DNA from: Rhizaria sp. SCN 62-66 | Lineage: Eukaryota > Rhizaria, unplaced | Direction: 5' to 3' | Length of the DNA: 62,492 nucleotides | NCBI GenBank assembly: GCA_001724265.1 | Contig: MEDY01000148.1 | Coordinates: 1-62,492 of the forward strand | Shown: positions 1 through 9,419 of the stretch, piece after piece | How the letters are laid out: every line of letters begins with the position of its first letter | Position numbering within the stretch: position 1 is the first letter of the stretch | The notes under the pieces: generated by a model | The model's input: the letters and a program-made list of their open reading frames with translations, nothing else | Told to the model about the DNA's origin: nothing | Databases searched by the model: none | Made by a program: the position numbers and the translations under genes

Positions 1-1551
1 CACGGGTCGCGCACAGTCGCGCACATCGCTTTTCGTGTCGTTAACCGCACGAATAGGACTACGCTTGTTCATGTACAATACAATCTTGTTGTGGAGGTCA
101 ACAACGCCGTTTAAATGCAGATGGCTCACGGCAATCATTTTGCCGCTCATAACCTCGCGGATTGCATCTTCAACAGCGCCAGCAACAATCCATACCTCGT
201 CGCTAGAGTTACCAAGCACAATACTGTATAAATTCCTGCCACACGCATCAGAAACCCCATCATACGGTGCACGGGTTATTGTTTTGGTGTAGTATGCGTC
301 CAAGAGCGGAGGCATAGTCTCAGAAACATCCGCGGATCCGAACATGCGTGTGATTGATAGCTTCATCGGAATAATGGGCGCCTTGTCGAGCACTACGGGC
401 TTGATCTAGGGATACGCGGCCACAATCTGCGCTAGAATTGCAGGGTTGCGTCCTGAAAGAGAGCGCTGCAGCAGGCCTCTGAAACTGTCTTGCCTCCTCC
501 TCAGAACAAGGGAGCAGAGCAGCTCGCCGCCCGACTGCCAGAGCAGCGAGTTCGAGAGCTCCGCGCTGCGCTGCCCCAAACGCTCAATAAACCTCATCGC
601 GAGTTCAAAGCAGCGAAAACAGCCGCCAAACGCAGCGGACATCAGCAGATCCAGCTGTAGGTCGCGGCTGCGGAACACAATCGCGATCGGCGCGGCCGCG
701 CCTGAAGTCACATCGGCCGCAGCGTTCCCGGTGTCGTCGCTGTTGCTGTTCGTGAGGAATGCAACCATATCGGCGTTGCCGTTGTTCGCTGCGGCAATAA
801 GCGGATAAAACAGCTCTACGTGCAGCGCTTCCGAATCTGAGGGGAAGCTGTAGCCGCAAGAGCCTGTGTGGGTTCGCATGTCATCCCGCCCCCACAACTC
901 CCTACTTAAGAACTCGGCCGGGTCCAGGCCCCACAGAGGAGTTATGATTTCAACCAGTGTCATACTAAGCCCGCGGCGAGCGTATTCGTCGAATAAGCCA
1001 CGCCTTTGCTAGTTCAGCGCTGCCCACTGCGTCGGCGTCGAGGATGAAAAAAGCGCGCGCGCACAGGCGACGCGGTTCAGCAGTGCTGCTAACAAGAGCG
1101 CAGTCAAGTTCCTGGTGTGCGCAGTTGTGACGTCAGCACCAGTCTAAAGTAGCGCCGTAACAACGCGCGGGAGGTCGAAATGCACTGCAGTTGTGAGCGG
1201 AGACGATCCACGAGTCGTGAGAACGTTTTCGCGCTCGCGAGTTGGGAACAGGGGCAGGGGGGAGCGGCCGCTCAGGGCTAAGGTGTCATTGATGTACACG
1301 GCGTAAAACTCTGGCGACAACAGAGCATGCGCTGCAGCCATGTTGAATAGAACTTCGTCTTCAATGCTAGCTTTGATGTAGTCAACATCGTCACTCTCTG
1401 CATCTGCTGTTGCCGTTGTTGTTGTGCCAGAAGTTGCAGACGCTGCGAGCTGCTCTATAAGGCGCACGAGTGCAGCTGGCTTGCAAAAGGACTCAGTTAG
1501 CGCAAGTGTCTCCAGGTAGGAAACCGCACGGCCATTTATAATACGTTGCAT
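1..1551 (-). CDS. Ankyrin-repeat protein, C-terminus beyond the window, with three in-frame TAG codons
   Basis: Reading the minus strand from an ATG at 1551 gives 517 codons in one frame to the window edge. There is no TAA, TGA or frameshift; the only interruptions are TAG at 1144-1146, 1009-1011 and 406-408. Ankyrin-like segments are visible on both sides of the first TAG: SSPLTTAVHFDLPRVVTALL, then TAG, then TGADVTTAHTRNLTALLLAA. This fits an LLxxGADV ankyrin loop spanning the TAG. Further repeat-like stretches are YPLIAAANNGNADMVAFL and LLMSAAFGGCFRCFELAM. Ankyrin repeats normally mediate protein binding; no partner or function can be named. The coding frame continues through the left edge, so the C-terminus is missing. 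If TAG is sense this is one gene; if not, it is a pseudogene with three nonsense mutations. Confidence 0.55.
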
Positions 1552-1972
1552 TTTTGGCGTTTGCAGTTCCTGTCACTGCTTTGGGTGTGATAAGATATCT
1601 GTCAGAGAGAGTATCGAAAGAAGCTGTTGGGGAAAACTTGAAAGAATGATACCGCATGATCAAGAGATTCATTGCCGAGTTAGTTAATATGTGCTTAATT
1701 AATAGTTAAATAAACACTATAATATGATGTTATAAAGACGAAATGCAGATAATCCATGATGTTTTATGCCAAACAAGAACACCCCTCCATGACTCCAAAC
1801 TCCACCACAAACACAAACCTGCTGATCACCATTTGGTCACGTCACCACTGGTCACAGTCACTTTACCCAACAAGGAGTTCGGAAGCACGTACGGACATTA
1901 GATCGGGATCACCACACATGTGTTGTTTGAGACCGTATATTCTTCGTTGTTTTTTAGAGAAACATATCTGTG
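1552..1972. other. AT-rich intergenic stretch
   Basis: No convincing coding frame. The first about 200 bases upstream of the ankyrin gene are AT-rich (for example TTAATTAATAGTTAAATAAA near 1698) and could hold its promoter, but no defined motif was recognised. Confidence 0.4.
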
Positions 1973-2206
1973 TTATTGCTCCCATCCTTCCATACGTCTC
2001 CTCCAAATCACACAGGTTAACGCAGTCCGATGAGTTCGCTCAGGCTGCTGACACCCGCCCTGCATCCAGAGCTCGTACGCGCAAAGAGTCTGTTGCGCCT
2101 TCCCATGGCGCACGCCTAGGGGCGGTTTGCCTTGGTGACGAGCTCCAACTCCGCTGCCGCTGTTCCAAGTCACGATTCGCGTCTCCTTCGCGGCAGCGAC
2201 AGCCAC
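1973..2206 (-). pseudogene. Possible degenerate ankyrin-repeat remnant
   Basis: A minus-strand open stretch of 77 codons has an ankyrin-like pattern (GARHQGKPPLGVRHGKAQQT, then a helix-like segment ending in THRTALT). The canonical GxTPLHxAA core is eroded to GKPPLGVRHGKA. It lies just upstream of the minus-strand ankyrin gene but is not joined to it by an open frame. I read it as a broken duplicate or old exon of an ankyrin gene. The similarity is weak and could be chance. Confidence 0.25.
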
Positions 2207-2269
2207 GTCCCCACGTCGTCTGTCTCCAAGCTTCCTGCTCTTGCTTTTAAGTCAACCACTTAAAATGCC

Positions 2270-3016
2270 TCAGGAACATGCACGTTCGTCAACGTGCCTT
2301 TGTGCATCACCAGTTGTTTTGTCTCTACCAGCGCTGCAACCGCGGCCTCTCTGGCCTCCGGCACTCCTGCCTCCGAAACTCCGACCTCCAACACTCCTGT
2401 CTCCAAAACGCCGACCTCTGACGCGATCTCCGAGATCCTGACCTCTGCCGCGAAAGCAAAGCCGACAACTGTTGAGGAAGCCCTTCGTGCGTCGATAGCG
2501 CACGCGGAGCTCGCGGTTGTTCGCCGGCTCAAAGAACACAATGCCGCAGTGGAGCAGGGGCTTTCCGCAGACGACCCCTAGACGGAGTTCCTCAAGGCTG
2601 AGGAGGCGCTCAATAAGATCAAAGCCAAGCTGGTGAGTCCGGAGGCAAAGCAGCGGCTTGAGAATGCAAACATGCAGGAGCAAAAGATGTAGAAACCAGG
2701 TTGATGCTGAGTTGTGTTTTGCTGACGCGAAGGCCGATGATGCAAACGGTCTTGCTGATGCTAAGGAAACACTTAGTATCGCACGCATCAAGAAAGAATG
2801 GGCGTCTGTCATCATGAATGTGCAAGGGTCCAAGTCGCAAAGACTGAGTGCGAGGTGCGCATTGCTGAGATCGACGCAAAGCTGAAGAGTCAGTAATAGA
2901 AATCCCGGGGGTCTGTTCGTGGGATGAGTTGTGACGACGACATCGTCGTTCTCAAAGCAGCTCAAGGATGCGAAGAAAGAGCTAGAGGATATTCTTAACG
3001 ATGCCCCTTTTTGACC
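2270..3016 (+). pseudogene. Decayed coiled-coil gene (frameshifts and stops)
   Basis: A coding-like track runs on the plus strand but changes frame at least twice. The first block (about 2294-2690) has a TP-rich tandem segment (TPASETPTSNTPVSKTPTSD) followed by a charged alpha-helical region. TAG codons at 2579-2581 and about 2687-2689 are followed by continued helix-like sequence (TEFLKAEEALNKIKAKL). A second block in another frame reads VDAELCFADAKADDANGLAD onward. A third, in yet another frame, reads VAKTECEVRIAEIDAKLKSQ before TAA-TAG. Another helical scrap, QLKDAKKELEDILNDA, lies near 2960-3010. The heptad-like charge pattern suggests a coiled coil. With frame changes but preserved composition, this looks like a recent pseudogene; unrecognised introns could explain some shifts. 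No family recognised. Confidence 0.4.
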
Positions 3017-3669
3017 ATCCCAGGCGTGGAGCTTGATGGCCGGCGCAACTTCGGGTTTTACCACATGCGTAGTGTGTATTATTTATATTTGCGCATCATT
3101 GTTGGTGAAAGCATCTGCATTCTTTACTCTGCGGCTCGCTGTCAAGCAGTCAAGCATGCTTCGACGTGATTACTAATGCATCAGTTTCCAACGCATACGA
3201 TGCGACCACAACAACTTTCGATATGAATCGGACACGTGATTTTTCTTAGTATGCCGCAATAGAATTATACATGTTGTTGCGATTAACTTTACAGTTTTGC
3301 GTCATTTTGGACACATTTGTCATGCATTATTCATCGTGAGGCAGAACACTTGGAGTCTCCGGAGTAATCCTTTTAGTCCAGGACTGTAAAGAAGTGGTGG
3401 AGACGTGTCGCTGTTCAAATCAGAGCCACGTATGGAACGCCTACGCATGGTCATAGACTGCTAAATCGACCTATACGTTTTTGTGAATTATTGTATGTTA
3501 TGTATACGCGAATTATCGACTGACGAACGTTGTCCTCATCAACACAATACTTTCTCGACCCATTCACCGTCTTCCTCTTACAACTCGTAGCCTTACTTCC
3601 CCGCACTCTCCCACGCCAGACACACACATCTTAAGTCGACAAGCTACTTCCCAAAGCTTTACAACGGCC
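3017..3669. other. Intergenic region upstream of the COMM-domain gene
   Basis: AT-rich with no convincing coding frame. The last about 130 bases are rich in C and T (CCGTCTTCCTCTTACAACTC near 3568), as expected for a 5' leader of the plus-strand gene that follows. No defined promoter motif recognised. Confidence 0.4.
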
Positions 3670-4739
3670 ATGTCTCGTGCTCGCTCTGCCTCAGGTTTGT
3701 CCAGCTCCTCATTACCTCATGCTACGCCCGCCTTTTGTCTCCCTCATTACGCCCCCACTCAAACTCACCTCACTACCTTGGCTCTCCTCCCCATGTTTTC
3801 CGCCACAGCGTCCTCGCTGCCGCCGAACCTTGTCGAGGTTTTGCAGGACTCTTTCGTCGAGAACAACTTTATCCCCGCCGTGCGCCAGGCGCTGATCTAC
3901 CTCGCCAACGAAGACCCAGATACCCCGGCCGTGCGCGTCGAAGTCGCGCGCGGCTGCCTCGAGACGGCGCTCGAGGCCGTCGAGACGGGCGCGCTCGTCC
4001 CCGCGCAGCAGGACGCGCTTGCGACGGAGCCCGTCTCCGCGGCCCTCTTTCTCGGCTTCGTGTACCTGGTCACGTCCGCCGTGCGCGGCCGCGTGCCGGA
4101 GAAGGTGATTGTCGAGGACCTCAAGAAGATGGGCTTTTCGGCCAGCTACGACGCCGAGTTCATCAGCAAGTTCAACGCCAAACGCGCCGACATTGAGGCT
4201 GCCGCGCTCACCAAGGTATGCCCTTAACCGCTACACCCACTCGCTTTTGATCTCAACTCTTTCTCTCATGATTCACCTTGTCAGGAACTTAGTCACTCAT
4301 GTTCTTGCTGTTCTACTGATACCATATTGCTTCTCTTTAGCGCATCACGCTGCCCGGCCTGGACCGCCTTGACTGGCGCGTGGACGTGGCGATTACGACG
4401 ACGCACCTCGTGCGCGCCTTCAAGCCCACGGTCACATTCCAGGTCACTGCCAGCGACGGCCGCATCCACACCTTCGAGTCCAGCGTCGACAAGTTCCACC
4501 AGGTACGGCGCAAAACATACTCGCTCTTGAACAACTATTGTGTATTTCAAAACAAAATTAGCTATTAACAGAAGCCACCGCTATATTTAAATGCTTCCAC
4601 TCAAACATGATCTCAACTCACCGATGTTGCTCTCTTTTGCGTGTGTACTTTTGTTTAGCTCCGTTTTAACGTTGCGCGTGTGCTTGCTGCGATGCAGAAC
4701 ATCGAGCAGCACCCCACGCTCAAGCGTCTTGTTGACTAA
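3670..4739 (+). CDS. COMM domain-containing protein (COMMD5-like)
   Basis: Four exons are inferred: 3670-3694, 3809-4215, 4341-4502 and 4659-4739, ending in TAA and giving 224 residues. COMMD proteins form the Commander complex, which acts with retromer/retriever in endosomal recycling. The C-terminal COMM domain is clear: LPGLDRLDWRVDVAITTTHL, then PTVTFQVTASDGRIHTFESS, then VDKFHQLRFNVARVLAAMQ, the usual Trp/Leu/Phe pattern with the terminal amphipathic helix. The N-terminal helical domain carries NLVEVLQDSFVENNFIPAVR. The first intron (114 bases, multiple of three, donor GTTTGT, acceptor CCACAG) is less certain because the frame stays open through it. Length matches the family. Assignment to paralogue 5 is tentative; the COMM fold itself is well supported. 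Confidence 0.8.
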
Positions 4740-5931
4740 GCATGACGTATGTGCAGAACTGTCATCTGTGTTTTTCGTGTTGTGTGTGTGATGGATGCTG
4801 TTAATGGAGTTAATGTGTGATTACAATTATGTAGTTGTTTGTCGTAATGTATGTTTATTAATATTCGATACAAAGTATGTTTGAAACCACTCTCGCAGTA
4901 TCTCTGTTTTGTTGCCGCCGCGGCAGCAGGACACCGGCGTTTCGTGGGACGGCTGGCGATAGTGTTCCAGCGACTGCGCCGCTGGGTGAAGCGAATGCTC
5001 CTGTTGGACTTTGAACTCCAAGCGCCACCCGCGAGTGACACTGAGTCCATCGCTCTTGTCCCCAGTGCCACTCCTAGTGCTCGTCTCCGTGTAATTACGC
5101 GTCATGGTTCGGCCGGTTGCAGAGCGCTTCACACCCGCGTGGGCGCGTGTCTTCGAAACACAGCTCGTGCGGCTCCTGCGGATGCTCACCTTCGTGGCAC
5201 CGTCGACGCTCTCATCAAATCTGTTTGATGAGAATGTAAACATTAATGTCAATAACGTAAGATACTTAGTTCACATGATTGAATGTGTGGCACAAATCCG
5301 TGCATATACAGACTCAAACTTTCTCTACTCGCTCTAAATCGATCACATATGGAATAATATAGTATGAAATTCCGTATACCACCGTAACGTAGCTTCTATC
5401 CAATGTCTGTCGATGCTATCCGAACAAATGCAATGATACAGCGTTGGAACGAAGCCAAGTTACAAATCTTCCATGCTGATATATGTCATCATAATGGCGC
5501 ATCTAGAGTGGTATATGTCATTTTGTATCTCAAATGCAAGATTGTTTTAAATATCTTCTCATCGCAGTCGAGACTGACGTCCGGGCTGAGACATCTTCTC
5601 AATAGTGCTATTTTTGATATGTCGACCACAAACAAAAGTTGACCAGAAAAGCTGAATGCAAGTGTGTTTGGAGTAACGCTTTGCTTTCGTGGTATTGAAC
5701 ACAGTGCATACAGATGCGAGTTCTGAAAACATGCCCGGGTGGCTTTTCTATTCACAATCATTGTTAAATTGTGCGTATGCGCGTTTACTGAGGCAATCAA
5801 ATGACTTGCTTAGCATGCACCCTGATTCCTGTGCTCACTTCTGTCCGACCTACATTCGCTCTTCTCCAACCTATCCCCTCTCATTAGCGGTTTCACGCGT
5901 CACTGTCCGCGCGGTCGACGTTGGTGTACCT
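4740..5931. other. Intergenic region with a GC-richer island at about 4918-5225
   Basis: Most of this stretch is AT-rich. The island at 4918-5225 has coding-like composition and open frames on both strands (126 codons plus, 142 codons minus), but neither shows a recognisable domain and both run into AT-rich flanks. It could be a gene relic. The last 250 bases may hold the 5' leader of the next gene. Confidence 0.3.
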
Positions 5932-6849
5932 ATGTTCCCCACGGTATTCGACTCGCGCTCGCCTAGCCCGGCTGGAAAGATGCTTTCCGGCACAGGTCCC
6001 CAGAAGGCTGGGTCTACAGGCTCCGCTCCTGGCGCTGGCCCTCGTCCTGCTGCACCGTCTTCCGCCGCAGTCGTCCCCGCGCAGCGCCGCGACGGGCCTG
6101 CCCCTGATCCTGTCTCTCTGTCCGCCGCGCTCCTTGCTCCCGGTGGCACGTCCTCGCTCACTGAGGCACAGATCCAGGACATTGTCAAGCAGAACGACGA
6201 GTTGCGCCTCCGACTGCGTGACTTCTCAAGTGCACTCGACCGTGCGCTGCGCAGTGCCAGCACGGGTGGCCCTGCGGCGGCTGCCAAGGCCGCTGGCAAC
6301 GTCCGTATCTCCACATCGGTTCAAGACCCCGAGGTCGCGAACATGCAGAAGCAGATGGACATCGTGCGGCGCGAGCGCGACGAGCTCCGGCGCCAGGCCG
6401 AGAACAACCCGTCGCTGGCCCGCGTGCAGGAGCTGGAGAACAAGCTCCGCGCTTCGCAGGACGAGACCAAGGCCGCCAAGAAGGAGTGCGACGTGATCAA
6501 GCTAGACCTTAAGCGCGCGCAGGACGCGCTGGCCGCCGTGCCCAAGCGGATGCAGGAGCTTGAGGCCCGCGAGCAGAGCAACCTGGACACCGTAGCGGGG
6601 TACAAGGAGAAGATGAAGGAGTATCAGGTGCGGCACGATCGCGACGAGGCCCAGATGCGCGCTGACAAGGCCCGCCTTGTGGACCTCGAGATGACACTCC
6701 GCAAGGCCAACTCCGGCGGCGCCAACGCTAACAGCAACAGCTCTGCAAGTGCGAACACCACGATGAACAGCAGCAAGAGCATCAGTGGCAACGCTTATGT
6801 CGGCGGCAGCGGCAGTGCCAACGTGACTGTGAGTGCTGGCAATAACAGC

Positions 6850-6908
<59 letters not shown>

Positions 6909-7035
6909 GACTGCTGGTGCCAACGGCAACAGTCGGTTTGCTCCTGCGTCGCCGCTGCTGCCGCCTATTGCCGGCGCGGCCAACAGCAACACTCAGCAGA
7001 ACGCCACCGCTCATACGAACGTCAATGCCAACAGC

Positions 7036-7075
<40 letters not shown>

Positions 7076-8985
7076 CCGGTGCCGGTGCCGCTCGCTCTGG
7101 CTGGATCAAGTCACCCCAGAGCAAGATCATCATTGCTCCGAAGAAGCCTGCCGCCGCAGGCGCTTCTGCGAGCCCTGCCAGTCCCCCTCAGCAGCAGCAG
7201 TACAAGCCCAGCCCGAGCCCGGCCCAGTCTAAGCCCCACGCGGCTGATGGTAAAGACGGCAAGGATGGTAAAGACGGCAAGGATGCCAAGCCGCACGCGC
7301 ATGACGCTAAGTCGCATGCCCCGGAAGCCAAGCCGCATGCCGCTGAGGCGAAGCAGCATGCCGCGGAAGTCAAGCCGACCCCGTCCAAGCCTGAGGCGGC
7401 GGCCAGCGCCAACGCGCACAACAGCGCCCAGCCTGCGACTCCTTCGTCTCCGACGGCCAACGCGACTATCACCGCCGGCCCCATCAGCGCGAGCGCGAGC
7501 GTCACTGTGGCCGGCAGCGGCGCGGCGGTTCGTCGGCCGTCGACTGCGATGGACTCTGCGATCGTGGCCGCGCTGAGCGGCGTGTTCGACGGCGGCGATC
7601 ACGGCGAGGGCCACGGCCACGGCGACGACGAGATCGACACCGCAACACCGGTCGGACACACCGCGACGGTCGCCGCGCTCAACGGCAAAGACCACGGTGG
7701 TGCGCACGATGACGGTGCCAAGAAAAAGGAGGACGAAGAGAAGGTTAAGGCTGCTAAGTCTAAAGCTGAGGCTGAGGCTGCTGCTGAGGCTGCCGCTAAG
7801 GCTAAGGCCAAGGCTGACGCGGATGCTAAGGCCAAGGCTGATGCGGAGGCTAAGGCCAAGGCTGACGCGGAGGCTAAAGCTAAGGCTGACGCAGATGCTA
7901 AGGCCAAGGCTGACGCGGATGCTAAAGCTAAGGCGGATGCTGAGGCCAAGGCAAAAGCAGATGTCAAGGCTAAGGCTGAGGCTGATGCAGAGGCTAAGTC
8001 TAAGGCAGAGGCTGAGACCAAGGCCAAGGCCAGGGCTGAGGCCGCTGCCAATGCTAAGGCTGAGGCTAATGCACATGCCAAGGCTAAGGCTGAGGCTGAG
8101 ACTAAGGCTAAGGCTGACGCGGAGGCGAAGGCTGATGCCGACACCAAGCATAAGGCTGATGGTGCTGCTAACGCGGAGCACAAGGACAAGAATAGCGACA
8201 ACAACGACGACGACGACGACGACGAGGCTCTTAACGGCGACGAGAGTGCCGGCTCCAAGCTCTTTGCCAGCGACAGCGACGACGATGACAAGGACGCCGC
8301 GGGCAGCAACAACAAGCCCAAGGATGACGACCACAAGAAGGCCGCCGACGATAACGACGGCCAAAAGGGCGACAAGAGCGGCGACAAGAAGCACGACTCC
8401 AAGCCCAACACCCCCAAGGTCCACGCCTCGCTCACTGTCCCTGCCGCTGCCGACGCCGACCACGCGAGCACTCCGAGCAAGTCGGCCGACTTGGCCGAGG
8501 ATGCGGGCGACAAGAGAGCTGTGGCGACGCCACGCTTGCAGCCGCGGCCGCCGTCTGCGCCGAGGGTGGGGACCGCGCCGCGCTCTCCGGCTCGGCTCGT
8601 CAGCAGTCACGATAAGGCCGGCCGCGAAGGCCACGACAGCAGCGACAAGGGCGACGACGGTCATGAGGACGTGTACAAGGAAGGCGTGCCTAGCAGTGCT
8701 GAGGACGCTCATAGTGACGATGAGAGTCCCAAGAGTGCTCACCACGACGACAATGACGCAGCGTCTAAGCAGGGCAGTCCTAAGAACGCTCACGATGACA
8801 AGGACGAGGACGCTCACAAGGACGACCACGGTGCAAAGAATGTGCATGTTGAAGAGGGCAAGGATAAGGCCCACGATGCGCATAAGAAGGACGACGGCCA
8901 TGAGGCTCACAAGGACGAGAAGCATGATAAGAGCAAGAGCAAGGCAGACGATGATATGAATATGGGCTCTGATCTTGACGATTGA
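5932..8985 (+). CDS. Large coiled-coil protein with Asn, KADA and acidic low-complexity regions
   Basis: 1,017 residues from an ATG at 5932 to TGA. The frame is also open upstream, but that part is AT-richer and reads like a leader, so this ATG is chosen. A Pro/Ala-rich N-terminus leads into a coiled coil at about residues 75-265 (QDIVKQNDELRLRLRDFSSA; then ELRRQAENNPSLARVQELEN and following heptads). After that come a Ser/Asn-rich linker with 19 consecutive Asn, a Gly-Ser dipeptide run, a KDG repeat, an Ala-rich region, about 140 residues of KAKADAEAK-type repeats predicted to form a long charged helix, and an Asp/Lys/His-rich acidic tail. No catalytic domain is seen and no family recognised. 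The layout suggests a scaffold or filament-associated protein, but this is inference. It is not a bacterial TolA: the resemblance is compositional. Confidence 0.75.
6850..6906 (+). repeat. (AAC)19 microsatellite encoding poly-Asn
   Basis: Nineteen consecutive AAC codons lie inside the coiled-coil gene. The pure single-codon run indicates recent slippage expansion rather than an old conserved Asn-rich domain. Confidence 0.95.
7750..8165 (+). repeat. Degenerate tandem repeats encoding KAKADAEAK-type units
   Basis: About 140 codons of imperfect tandem units such as AAGGCTGACGCGGAGGCTAA encode Lys-Ala-Asp/Glu-Ala repeats. Third-position variation shows the array is older than the AAC run. Such sequence favours an uninterrupted charged single helix. 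Confidence 0.85.
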
Positions 8986-9419
8986 ACATTAAAAACACGC
9001 ACACTTTAATATAACCGATAATATGACACTCATTCGGACGACTCTTTTCAAATACTATCATTACATTGCACATCAGGGTGGATCCACCCTAACGGGCCAG
9101 CACTACTTCAAGAATACACTTTCTGTTCGCCTTCGTTATGCTTCTAATGTATTTGTATTTGACTGTAAACTTAAGACTATGAAGATGTTTCAACATGTAC
9201 ATTGTAGCACATTTTCATTTGTGCCCTCCTTGCGACTGACTGTGGTTAGTGGGACCCACATTTAAGAGAAAACGAGAAAATACCAAGAGGTTAGTTTCGC
9301 ACTGAAACTAAATCAAAGTAAAAAAAAATAAACATATTTAAGTTGTAAAAATGTGTATATCTATAGAATATTGTTTAAACTACGTAGAATAATTAATGGA
9401 ACTGATAAATCGTGATAAT
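8986..9419. other. Convergent 3' intergenic region
   Basis: An AT-rich spacer separates the TGA of the coiled-coil gene from the TAA of the SCAPER-like gene, which converge here. It contains A-rich stretches (AAAGTAAAAAAAAATAAACA near 9316) that could serve polyadenylation. No gene seen. Confidence 0.5.

Noticed and set aside
7249-7285. Collagen-like KDG repeat
   Set aside because: Only a few units of GKD, with no Pro-rich Gly-x-y run of useful length.
7738-8165. TolA-like KADAEAK sequence suggesting bacterial origin
   Set aside because: The similarity is compositional. The gene is flanked by eukaryotic features and embedded in a longer coiled-coil protein with poly-Asn and acidic tails.
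7111-8925. A 604-codon open frame antisense to the coiled-coil gene
   Set aside because: It is the reverse complement of Lys/Ala/Asp-rich repeats, giving hydrophobic Leu/Ser/Val runs with no domain. The sense frame has a coherent coiled-coil protein.
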